64,000 nucleotides of DNA. Origin: CBDBJQ01 sp965206405. GTDB taxonomy: Bacteria; Pseudomonadota; Alphaproteobacteria; UBA8366. The DNA lies in NCBI GenBank assembly GCA_965206405.1, contig CBDBJQ010000006.1, forward strand, positions 2,232,001 through 2,296,000, in the 5' to 3' direction. Every line of letters starts with the position of its first letter. Position 1 is the stretch's first letter. The translations under genes were made by a program, and so were the position numbers. Shown one piece after another: positions 16,098 to 24,220 of the stretch. The notes beneath the pieces are model-generated. The model saw only the letters and a list, made by a program, of their open reading frames with translations, ran no database searches and was not told the DNA's origin.

Positions 16098-17747
16098 ATG
16101 GCCCACATCGTTCCCTCCGATATTCCCCGTGGCGCGCGCGGCGACACCCTCGATCCCGAGCTGAAAACCCTCGACCTTTTGCGCCGGAAGCTACCCGGCG
16201 ACTACACCGTTTTCCATGGGGTCCACTGGACAAGAGAGGCGGAAAACCGGACGGCGTTCGGGGAAATCGACTTCGTTATTGTCAACCAGGCCGGCAAGAT
16301 CCTGGTCATCGAGCAGAAGAACGGCGCCCTCGAAGTCACGGAGGGCGGACTGCATAAATCCTATGGGAACAAACAGAAAAATGTCGGCGTCCAGGTCCAG
16401 CGCTCGATCGACGGTATCCGCAAGAAGTTTCAGCGCCGGCACGGGACCGGCCTGATCGTCGACTATTTGATCTATGCCCCGGACTGGTGTCTGCGCGACG
16501 TGAACGCGCCCGGGCTCGATGCAAGCCGCATCGTCGATGCCGCCAACAGCGACGGCCTTGCCGCGACAATAGAGAGGGTTCTCGGGCCCGGAGAGCCCGA
16601 CACCACCACCGAACAGGCCGGGCGAGTTGCAGATTTCTTCCGCCAAACCCTCGAACTAGTCCCCGATATCTCCACCCGCGCCGCCGCCCATGAGCGCAAC
16701 TTCGTGCGCCTCGTCGGCGGCCTGAAAGAGGTCGTCAGAAACATCGAGATGACGCCCTTCCGGCTCAAGGTCGAGGGTACGGCCGGATGCGGCAAGACCC
16801 TGGTTGCCTGCGAGACCTACAAGGCCACGATCGGACGCGGCGGCCGCCCGCTCTTGGTCTGCTACAACCGGCGGCTCGCCGACAGCATCAAGCAGAACGT
16901 GCCCGAAGGCGGCCGGGTCTCGACCTGGAATGGTCTGACCGCCGATTTTCTGGAAGAGCGCGGACACAAGATCGAATACAACGATATGTCCCGGGATCCA
17001 ACCTTCTGGGACAGCATACACGACCGGGTCATCGCCGAGACGATTCCGGAGAACTGGATGTTCGATACGCTGATCGTCGACGAGGGGCAGGATTTTGAGG
17101 CGGACTGGCTGGAAACCCTGCGCCTGTTCCTCACCGACGAGCATCGCATTCTCTGGTATGAGGACCAGGAGCAGAACGTCCGGAAAAAACAATCTGTTCC
17201 CCTGGATGGATTTACAACCTACCGGGCGCGAAGCAACTATCGCTCACCGGTCAACATCGCGAAATTCATCCAGGAGAATCTTCCCTTCGATTTCGACATT
17301 GCCAACACCCTCCCGGGATACGAGCCGCGGTTGCACGGTTTTGAATCAGAAGAAGAGCAGGAAAAGAAGGTTGGGCGCCGGATCACGGAGCTGATCGGCG
17401 AAGGCTTCGATCCCGGCAACATCGTGATTCTGACCTGCCGGGGTTCCCAGAACTTCCCGTTCACCATATCGACCCTCGGTGGCCAGAAAATTCGCCGGTT
17501 TACTGGCGACTACAGCGAGAACGGCCAGCAGGTTTATACCGAAGGAAGCCTCGCCTTCGACAGCGTCAACAGATTCAAGGGACACCAGGCCCGGGCGGTG
17601 CTTCTGGTCGACATCGATCCCGAGGAAAATAGAATCGAGTACTGGCAGAACATTCTGTTCTGCGGCATGACCCGCGCTACGCTCTCCCTTGATCTGTTCT
17701 ACAACCGGGGCAACGAGGCTTCCGAAAAGCTGTTGCCGGCATCCTGA
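16098..17747 (+). CDS. NERD-domain nuclease fused to a UvrD/Rep-like helicase
   Basis: About 549 residues from the ATG at 16098 (a TTG at 16074 is also in frame). The N-terminal ~130 residues form a NERD nuclease-related domain: FHGVHWTREAENRTAFGEID followed by ILVIEQKNG, giving the D...ExK-type core. The superfamily 1 helicase part has Walker A VEGTAGCGKTLV, Walker B LIVDEGQDF, motif III WYEDQEQNV, and the C-terminal motifs RSNYRSPVNI, NRFKGHQA and CGMTRA. Such NERD-UvrD proteins occur in mobile and defence contexts, but the role is not established. Its stop codon lies in a 15-bp tandem array. Confidence 0.85.
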   Translation: MAHIVPSDIPRGARGDTLDPELKTLDLLRRKLPGDYTVFHGVHWTREAENRTAFGEIDFVIVNQAGKILVIEQKNGALEVTEGGLHKSYGNKQKNVGVQVQRSIDGIRKKFQRRHGTGLIVDYLIYAPDWCLRDVNAPGLDASRIVDAANSDGLAATIERVLGPGEPDTTTEQAGRVADFFRQTLELVPDISTRAAAHERNFVRLVGGLKEVVRNIEMTPFRLKVEGTAGCGKTLVACETYKATIGRGGRPLLVCYNRRLADSIKQNVPEGGRVSTWNGLTADFLEERGHKIEYNDMSRDPTFWDSIHDRVIAETIPENWMFDTLIVDEGQDFEADWLETLRLFLTDEHRILWYEDQEQNVRKKQSVPLDGFTTYRARSNYRSPVNIAKFIQENLPFDFDIANTLPGYEPRLHGFESEEEQEKKVGRRITELIGEGFDPGNIVILTCRGSQNFPFTISTLGGQKIRRFTGDYSENGQQVYTEGSLAFDSVNRFKGHQARAVLLVDIDPEENRIEYWQNILFCGMTRATLSLDLFYNRGNEASEKLLPAS

Positions 17748-17950
17748 CTGCCACCTTCCTGACTGCCACCTTCCTGACTGCCACCCTCCTGACTGCCACC
17801 CTCCTGACTGCCACCCTCCTGACTGCCACCCTCCTGACTGCCACCCTCCTGACTGCCACCCTCCTGACTGCCACCCTCCTGACTGCCACCCTCCTGACTG
17901 CCACCCTCCTGACTGCCACCCTCCTGACTGCCACCCTCCTGACTGCCATC
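17746..17950. repeat. 15-bp tandem array (13 full units) on the NERD-helicase stop codon
   Basis: Unit gactgccaccctcct repeats 13 times from 17746 to 17940, with a partial unit to 17950; the first two units have one base changed. The helicase TGA (17745-17747) is formed at the first unit, and because the unit is 15 bp every unit repeats the same in-frame stop. On the minus strand the array is open (VAVRR repeats). Confidence 0.95.
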
Positions 17951-17990
17951 ATTCGGGCCGCCGTCACTCTGACCTCATCCAGGAAATTAC

Positions 17991-18668
17991 ATGCCCTCCG
18001 AACACCCACCGATCCTTCTCTTCGATCTCGACGGTACCCTAATCGACACGGGCCAGGATTTGGTCGCCACCCTGAATACGATGCTGACCCGCCGCGGCAG
18101 GCCAGCGGCGAAGATGTCGGACGCCGCCCAGCTGATCGGCAACGGCGCCATGGCGCTGATCGAGCGCGGCTTCGGCGATACGGGCGGCATCGACGAGGAT
18201 AGGGATGCGCTGCTCGATGAGTTCATCGCTCACTACAGCAAGAGCTACGATGAGCATTCCGTCCCCTATCCAGGCGTCGTCGAGACGCTGGAGCGCCTAG
18301 CCGGCGATGGGCATCGCATGGCCGTGTGCACCAACAAGATGCAGAAGCTGAGCGACCCGATCCTGGAAAGCCTCAACCTTATGAAATTCTTTGATGCGGT
18401 TGCCGGCGGCGACCGGTTCGATGTGCGCAAGCCCGATGGCGGGCACCTGCTCCAGACGCTCGAGGTGATCGGCGCCGGCGGCAGCCCGGCCGTCATGGTC
18501 GGCGACAGCATCAACGATGTGAACGCGGCCCGGAACGCCGACATGCCGATCATCGTGGTGAGCTATGGCTATACCGAGACCCCGCCTGCTGAACTCGGCG
18601 GCGATGCGCTGATCGACAATTTCACCGAAATCCCCGCGCTCCTGCCGACATTGTCTGGCAGGCAATAA
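17991..18668 (+). CDS. gph: Phosphoglycolate phosphatase (HAD family)
   Basis: 225 residues, normal for Gph. HAD motif I FDLDGTLIDTG is at the N-terminus, with the helical cap (GNGAMALIERGFG), motif II AVCTNKM, motif III Lys in VRKPDGGHL, and motif IV VGDSINDVNAA. It removes 2-phosphoglycolate, for example from DNA repair. AGGAA precedes the ATG. It sits 40 bp after the tandem array and is followed by tRNA-Val on the other strand. Confidence 0.92.
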   Translation: MPSEHPPILLFDLDGTLIDTGQDLVATLNTMLTRRGRPAAKMSDAAQLIGNGAMALIERGFGDTGGIDEDRDALLDEFIAHYSKSYDEHSVPYPGVVETLERLAGDGHRMAVCTNKMQKLSDPILESLNLMKFFDAVAGGDRFDVRKPDGGHLLQTLEVIGAGGSPAVMVGDSINDVNAARNADMPIIVVSYGYTETPPAELGGDALIDNFTEIPALLPTLSGRQ

Positions 18669-18692
18669 GATGCCGGAGATGTGTCGGGGAGA

Positions 18693-18767
18693 TGGTGGGC
18701 GCGGCTGGGATTGAACCAGCGACCCTCGCCATGTGAAGACGATGCTCTACCGCTGAGCTACGCGCCC
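18693..18767 (-). tRNA. tRNA-Val (anticodon CAC)
   Basis: 75 nt on the minus strand including an encoded CCA. The acceptor stem is GGGCGCG/CGCGCCC. The D arm GCTC-AGCGGTA-GAGC, anticodon stem TCGTC/GGCGA (one G-T pair) with loop TTCACAT, and T arm GCTGG-TTCAATC-CCAGC all fold. Anticodon CAC reads GUG. Confidence 0.97.
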
Positions 18768-18918
18768 TTTGGCCAGAAGCCGGACAGTACAACCGCACGC
18801 AGCCCGGGACAACCGCCGCCAGATTATTTGCCGCCGGATAATCCGGCGGGCATCATGTTTCCAGATGTTTCCGGCAGTATCTTCTGCCGCCCGCCGCCCC
18901 GTTTATCGGAATCCTGAC

Positions 18919-20328
18919 ATGCCCGCAGACGATCTTTACACCCTGAGCGCCGAAGACCTCATCGAGGGCTTTCGCGCCAAGACATTCTCGCCAGTCGAGG
19001 CCACCGAGTCGGTGCTGTCCCGGATCGATGCCTGCAACGAGGCGGTGAACGCCTTCGTGCTCACCGATCCGGACTCCGCGCGGCGCGACGCCAAGGCCTC
19101 CGAAGAGCGCTGGATGGGTGGCAAACCGGCGGGTCCGATCGACGGCGTTCCAAGCACGGTCAAGGACACCATGCTGGCCGCCGGCTGGCCGACCCTGCGG
19201 GGCAGTGCTACGTCCGACCCGGCGGGCCCGTGGGAAGATGATGCGCCGATTACCGCGAGAATGCGCGAATCGGGTGCTGTCATTCTCGGCAAGACAACGA
19301 CTCCGGAGTACGGCTGGAAGGGCGTGACCGATAGTCCGGTCAGCGGCGTGACCCGCAATCCCTGGAATACCGGCCGGACCCCCGGCGGCAGCAGCGGGGG
19401 CGCTGCGGCCGCTGCGGCGCTGGGCTTCGGTGCGCTCCATACCAGCTCCGATGCCGGCGGCTCGATCCGCATTCCCGCCTCCTTCTGCGGGGTGTTTGGA
19501 CACAAACCGACCTATGGCCGCGTGCCCGCCTGGCCGCCCTCGGGCTTCGGCTTGCTCTCGCACATCGGCCCGACCACCCGCACGGTGCGCGATGCCGCCC
19601 TGATGCTGCATGTCGCTTCCGGCGCCGATGCAAGGGATCCCTGGGGCCTGCCGCCAACGGACAATCCCATGGATTCCATCGAAGACGGTGTTGCCGGGCT
19701 CAAGATCGCCTTCAGCCCGACGCTTGGCTATGTGGATTTCGTCAATCCCGAGATCGCCGAGCTTGTCGCCGCAGCGGCGAGAGCGTTTGCCGATCTCGGC
19801 GCCACAGTGGAAGAGGTCGATCCCGGTTTCGAGAACCCCGGCCCGACCTTCCGCACCTTCTGGTTTTCTGGCGCCGCCAAGCTCCTTGCCGACATTCCCG
19901 CCGACAAGCGCGAACTGGTCGATGAAGGCCTGCGTACGGTTGCCGAGGAAGGAAGCAGCATCACCGGTGCCAATGTGTTTACCGCACTTCTCGCCCAGAC
20001 GAGCCTGGCCGAGTGCATGTCCACCTTCCATGAGAAATGGGATCTGCTGTTGACCCCGGGACAGCCGCTCGAGGCTTTCGAGGCCGACCGAGAATATCCC
20101 GGCGGATTGGAATTCGATCGGTGGTCGGACTGGACCCCGTTCACCTATCCTTTCAACATGACCCGCCAGCCCGCCGCCTCGGTGCCCTGCGGCTTTACCT
20201 CGAACGGATTGCCGGCGGCACTCCAGATCGTCGGTCCGCTCTATGAGGATGCTCGCGTGCTGCGCGCCGCCCGCACCTACGAGACGGCCCATCCCTTCGC
20301 CATGCCGGAAGTCCCGATCCCGGGATAA
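18919..20328 (+). CDS. Amidase (amidase signature family)
   Basis: About 469 residues. The amidase-signature catalytic triad is visible: Lys in GVPSTVKDTM, cis-Ser in TPGGSSGGAAAA, and the nucleophile Ser in DAGGSIRIPA. The fold is complete, ending near the usual RPAAS-type segment (MTRQPAASVPCGF). It hydrolyses an amide; it is not the GatA subunit because the family-specific C-terminal part differs and no gatBC is near. Start chosen at MPADDLYTL. The frame extends upstream over the tRNA gene but that part has no family similarity. The stop lies inside a 16-bp tandem array. Confidence 0.88.
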   Translation: MPADDLYTLSAEDLIEGFRAKTFSPVEATESVLSRIDACNEAVNAFVLTDPDSARRDAKASEERWMGGKPAGPIDGVPSTVKDTMLAAGWPTLRGSATSDPAGPWEDDAPITARMRESGAVILGKTTTPEYGWKGVTDSPVSGVTRNPWNTGRTPGGSSGGAAAAAALGFGALHTSSDAGGSIRIPASFCGVFGHKPTYGRVPAWPPSGFGLLSHIGPTTRTVRDAALMLHVASGADARDPWGLPPTDNPMDSIEDGVAGLKIAFSPTLGYVDFVNPEIAELVAAAARAFADLGATVEEVDPGFENPGPTFRTFWFSGAAKLLADIPADKRELVDEGLRTVAEEGSSITGANVFTALLAQTSLAECMSTFHEKWDLLLTPGQPLEAFEADREYPGGLEFDRWSDWTPFTYPFNMTRQPAASVPCGFTSNGLPAALQIVGPLYEDARVLRAARTYETAHPFAMPEVPIPG

Positions 20329-20402
20329 TTCCCGGATGAGATAATTCCCGGATGAGATAATTCCCGGATGAGATAATTCCCGGATGAGATAATTCCCGGA
20401 TA
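20323..20402. repeat. 16-bp tandem array (5 units) on the amidase stop codon
   Basis: Unit gataattcccggatga occurs five times, the last ending in taa. The amidase TAA (20326-20328) is inside the first unit. Confidence 0.93.
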
Positions 20403-20435
20403 ACCAGCTTCAGAACCGGCGACAGTTAGCCGCAA

Positions 20436-21854
20436 TCAGACGCGGTCGTAGCGCCTGAGTACGTCCTCAACGACGCGTTCGAGGTCCCGCACTGTGCGGG
20501 CCTTTGCGGCGACGTGGCAGAAGGGCAGATAGCGCAGCATCTCAGAATCGCCCTGACCCCAGAAGGCGCGCGGCTCCGGGTTGAGCCAGATCACCGCCTT
20601 GGCGCGATCGTGCAGGCTGCGCATCAAATCGACACGCGGCTCGCCATGGTTCGAGCGCGCATCGCCGAGGATCACCACCGTGGTGTCACGGTCGACGGCA
20701 TCGCCGTACTGTTCGGTGAAATCGCTCAACGCAGCACCGTAGTCGGTCGGCCGAAACCCGATCCGATCAAGAATCCCCGGCACCGCCTGTTCGGCCGAGC
20801 CGTCCTCGAGCAGATCGCCGACCTCGACCAGACGATCCGAAAACGCAAAAGCCCTGAGCCGAGCCATCACCTCGTTGAGGGAATACAGGAACAACAACAG
20901 GAACCGTGACGCCGCCTCGACTGAGCGGGACACATCGCAAACCACCGCGACCTTCGGCCGGTCGATGCGGACCCGTTTCCACTCGACATCGAAGGGAACC
21001 CCGTCATGGGCCATGTTGCGGCGCAGGGTACGCCGGAGGTCGAGCTGCCCGCGCCGGAACCGCCGGCGCCGGCGGTCGTAGCGGATCGCCAGCCGTCGCG
21101 CCATGCGCCGGATGATCTCGTGCATCCGCTCCAGGTCACGCCGCTCGATCGCCGACAGCGAGGTTTCGGTCAGGAACTCGCGGCGCAGCTGTTCTGCTGC
21201 AGGCCGGGCATGAAGCGCGATCTGGCGCTCGACATAGCGCCGGGCTTGGTCGAGCAACTGGTTGCGCCAGATCTCGAGGGTCGCTGCGCTGTTCTCCGCA
21301 GCACCCGCACCCCCACCGCCGCCCTCGCCGCCACCGTCTCCAACAGCGGCGATCGCGGCCTCGAGATCCTGGATGCCCATGGCCACGAGGATGCGGCGCA
21401 TCATCAGCCCGCGCTGGGTGATGTAGCGCACATTCGAAACCCCGGTCTCGACGGCGGCGTGCTCCATCATGTAGGCGAGCGCCTCGCGGTCATCCTCGGC
21501 GAGCATGCGCAAGAGCGGTGTATCCGGGAGATCTTCGGGAAGGCTGTCGAGAGGATCCGGCGAATCGTTCCCCACCTCCGCATCGCCGGTATCACCGGCA
21601 TTTCCGCCCGCATCTTCTTCATCGGTTCCGGGCCGGAACTGATCGCGGGCGAAAAAATCCTCAAAGCAACGCGTGAACCGCGCCGCCTCGGGTTCCGATT
21701 TGGCGACCGCGGAGCACAGCGCGTCGCGTAGCAGGATCCTGTCGGCATAGCCAACCGTGGCAATCGCACGATGCGCGTCAATTGCCTCGGCCGGGGAGAC
21801 AGGAATTTCGGCGGCTCTGAGTGCGCGCAGAAAATCCCCGAGAACCGCCTGCAT
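20436..21854 (-). CDS. CoxE-like VWA-domain protein
   Basis: 472 residues. The N-terminal ~250 residues are helical with an acidic linker and a glycine-rich loop. The C-terminal VWA-like domain has an intact metal-site motif DVSRSVEAAS (DxSxS), with VVILGDARSNH further on. CoxE-type proteins work with a MoxR-class AAA ATPase (CoxD) to mature or insert metal in enzymes such as CO dehydrogenase. The matching ATPase (26880-27863) is on the same strand, but a 5-kb mobile island now separates them, so the original operon is split and this gene may lack its promoter. GGAAAG lies ahead of the ATG. Confidence 0.88.
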   Translation of the reverse strand: MQAVLGDFLRALRAAEIPVSPAEAIDAHRAIATVGYADRILLRDALCSAVAKSEPEAARFTRCFEDFFARDQFRPGTDEEDAGGNAGDTGDAEVGNDSPDPLDSLPEDLPDTPLLRMLAEDDREALAYMMEHAAVETGVSNVRYITQRGLMMRRILVAMGIQDLEAAIAAVGDGGGEGGGGGAGAAENSAATLEIWRNQLLDQARRYVERQIALHARPAAEQLRREFLTETSLSAIERRDLERMHEIIRRMARRLAIRYDRRRRRFRRGQLDLRRTLRRNMAHDGVPFDVEWKRVRIDRPKVAVVCDVSRSVEAASRFLLLFLYSLNEVMARLRAFAFSDRLVEVGDLLEDGSAEQAVPGILDRIGFRPTDYGAALSDFTEQYGDAVDRDTTVVILGDARSNHGEPRVDLMRSLHDRAKAVIWLNPEPRAFWGQGDSEMLRYLPFCHVAAKARTVRDLERVVEDVLRRYDRV

Positions 21855-21864
21855 CTTTCCAGCC

Positions 21865-21948
21865 CGTCGTTTCGCCCGTCGTTTCGTCCGTCGTTTCGTC
21901 CGTCGTTTCGTCCGTCGTTTCGTCCGTCGTTTCGTCCGTCGTTTCGTC
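21865..21948. repeat. 12-bp tandem array (7 units) just upstream of the CoxE-like gene
   Basis: Seven units of cgtcgtttcgtc (first unit with one change) lie between the CoxE-like start codon and the target duplication of the IS1380-like element. The array replaces whatever native upstream sequence existed. Confidence 0.92.
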
Positions 21949-21958
21949 CGCTGCCTAG

Positions 21959-23586
21959 CCCGAATATTTCATGAACAGGTACCGCTAAATCCCGTATTCG
22001 TGTTATGATTCAGTTACTTGAAATGATCAAACACAAGGATTTAGCGGTGACAGATTGTACCCCCGATCAGCTGGAATTTCCAACCTGTCGTAAACGCCGG
22101 GTAACCACCGGCTTCGATGGAGGTCATGTGACGAGCAACGGCGGCGTTTTGCTGCTGCGCGGGGCGGATCACCTGCTGGGATTGACGGCATCGCTTGCCC
22201 GGCGGCTGTCCGACGACCGGCAGGCGGGCAAGGTTGAGCACAGTTTGCGAGATATGCTGCGACAACGGATCTACAGCCTGCCCCTGGGTTACGAGGACCT
22301 GAACGACCACGACGCCCTGCGCCACGACCAGGCATTGCAGACGGCGGCCGATCGGGATCAGCCGCTAGCCAGTCCGTCGACGCTATGCCGGTTCGAGAAC
22401 ACGGCCGACCGCCAGATGGCCTGGGCCGCGCACGAGGTCCTGATAGAGACCTTCATCGCCTCGCACAAACACCCGCCCGACGAGCTGGTCCTCGACTTCG
22501 ACGCCACCGACGATGCGGTTCACGGCCATCAGGAGGGCCGTTTCTTTCAGGCCTATTACGACCACGACTGTTTCCTGCCACTTTATGTGTTCTGTGGCCA
22601 TCAGCTTCTGGTCAGCTACCTGCGGTCCTCGAACATCGACGGCGCCAAACACGCTTGGGCGATCCTGGCCCTGCTGGTGCGGCGCCTGCGCCGGGTCTGG
22701 CCGGAGGTGCGGATCATCCTGCGCGGGGTGCAGCGGCTTCTGCCGCCACCGCATGCTGGACTGGTGCGATCGGAATGATGTGGACTATGTCCTCGGCATC
22801 GCCAAGAACGCCCGCCTGAACGCTCTGGCGGAGCCGTGGCTGGACCAGGCGGCCCGGGACTTTGAGGCGTCGGGGGAGAAACAGCGCCTGTTCGGCGAAT
22901 TTACCTACGCCGCCGGCACCTGGCGCAGCGAACGCCGGGTCATCGCGCGGATCGAGCATTCGGCCAAAGGGGCCAACCCCCGCTATATCGTCACCAGCCT
23001 TCCGGGCAACGCACAGGCGTTGTACGAGGAACGATACTGCGCCCGCGGCGAGATGGAAAACCGCATCAAGGAACAGCAACTCGACCTCTTCGCCGACCGC
23101 ACCAGCTGCCACAAATGGTGGCCCAACCAGTTCCGCTTGCTGCTCTCCGCTCTCGCCTACACCCTCATGGAAGCCATCCGCCGGATCGGCCTCACCGGCA
23201 CCCGCATGGCCCGCGCCCGGTGCGGAACCATTCGCCTGCGCTTGTTGAAGATCGGCGCCATCATCCAGCGGAACACCCGCCGGGTCCGCTTTCTGATGTC
23301 CAGTGCCTGCCCCGACGAGGACCTGTTCCGCCTCGTCGCCAGCAGGTTGGTCCCAGACTAGCCGGGAAAAACCCCGGCTTCACCGTTCAGGGAAATGCGC
23401 AGGGCGCATGCGGCGCAGGTGCTTCCGCCTGCCCGCAATCCGCAAAAAGACCGGCTCAGTCGCCAAATATACCGGCTGAACGCCAGGCTCTGCCCGAATA
23501 CACAGGAAATCCATGTCAGAGACACCACGAAAAGCCGAATTGAGGCGGGAAACCAACCCGCCGGACGTCTTCATGAAATATCCGGG
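21959..23586 (+). mobile_element. IS1380-like insertion sequence, 1628 bp
   Basis: Left end CCCGAATATTTCATGAA and right end TTCATGAAATATCCGGG form 17-bp inverted repeats with one mismatch. Both are flanked by the 4-bp duplication CTAG (21955-21958, 23587-23590). One transposase frame fills most of it, followed by ~220 bp of structured non-transposase DNA at the right end. That right end recurs in the Rpn modules and near prfC. Confidence 0.88.
22005..23361 (+). pseudogene. IS1380-family transposase, frameshifted
   Basis: Two overlapping frames make one DDE transposase. The first runs from the N-terminus (FDGGHVTSNGGVLLLR) through the first catalytic region LVLDFDATDDAVHG to about 22727. The second continues at SGFCRHRMLDWC through the Glu region ARGEMENRIKEQQLDLF to SRLVPD. 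At the join the expected GDSGF (GGG GAC AGC) reads GGGGTGCAGC: one base has been added and the catalytic Asp codon is gone. The copy should be inactive. IS1380 elements are not known to use programmed frameshifting. Confidence 0.85.
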
Positions 23587-23590
23587 CTAG
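23513..23590 (+). CDS. 25-codon ORF at the IS1380-like right end, original context
   Basis: Same small frame as at 3604 (MSETPRKAELRR ... FMKYPG). It has AGGAAA shortly before the ATG, and its TAG stop lies in the CTAG target duplication. It follows the transposase frame by 150 bp. Expression is unproven. Confidence 0.4.
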   Translation: MSETPRKAELRRETNPPDVFMKYPG

Positions 23591-23662
23591 TTGTTGATAT
23601 GGCTGAGAATGGATTTACAATCACTTGCGCGTAAGCATCATAAAGTAAGTATTCCTATAAAC

Positions 23663-23731
23663 TGCGCATGTTTTTCACAAAAGAGGTGGTTTGCGCATGT
23701 TTTTCATGGACTGCGCACGTTTTTCATGGGA
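23663..23731. promoter_or_regulatory. Three direct repeats upstream of fic
   Basis: TGCGCAYGTTTTTCA occurs at 23663, 23692 and 23712, the last two followed by TGG. The last copy is followed by gatactgt and the fic ATG 10 bases on. Repeats this regular in front of a toxin-like gene suggest operator sites, though no neighbouring regulator is visible. Confidence 0.5.
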
Positions 23732-24220
23732 TACTGTTCACATGATAACAAGAGCTTTACCAGAAACCGATGCTCGCTTAGCGGGCTATGCCTACCTCAT
23801 TAATAATTATGAGCTTGGCGTTCCTGTGCCTGCCATACTATCAGCAATCGGTAAAAAACACACTGAATATGAAACAGATAACTGGCGGGTTTTTACACCA
23901 CGACATGCACCAGAAAATAGCTTGTATGGTCACTTAACATTTGCGCTTCGCTATGAAGGTATTGACCTTTCCATTTTAAGTGCACTGTTTCAAAAAATAT
24001 CAAAAACCGAAGTTGAAAAAATTATCCAAAATGAACCTGCTGGTAGCTACGCAAGACGAATATGGTTTTTGTTTGAATACTTGACCGATTATACGCTGGA
24101 TATTTCTGATATAAGCCAGCGTGGCTATGTTGATCTTGTTGATCCAAAAATCCAATACGCTGGACCAGTTCGCCCATCCAAAAGACATCGTATCAATAAC
24201 AATCTTCCGGGCGTTAAAAA

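Noticed and set aside
17746..17950. Possible CRISPR array
   Set aside because: Units are 15 bp and directly adjacent with no spacers; no cas genes nearby. It is a simple tandem array.
17677..18009. Arg/Val-rich repeat protein on the minus strand (VAVRR repeats)
   Set aside because: Frame exists only because the 15-bp array is free of stops on that strand; no start signal or non-repeat domain.
18853..20292. 479-codon open frame on the minus strand
   Set aside because: Antisense to the amidase gene, whose catalytic triad is visible.
22005..23361. Programmed frameshift in the IS1380-like transposase
   Set aside because: No slippery heptamer at the join, and the change also destroys the catalytic Asp codon; mutation is the simpler reading.
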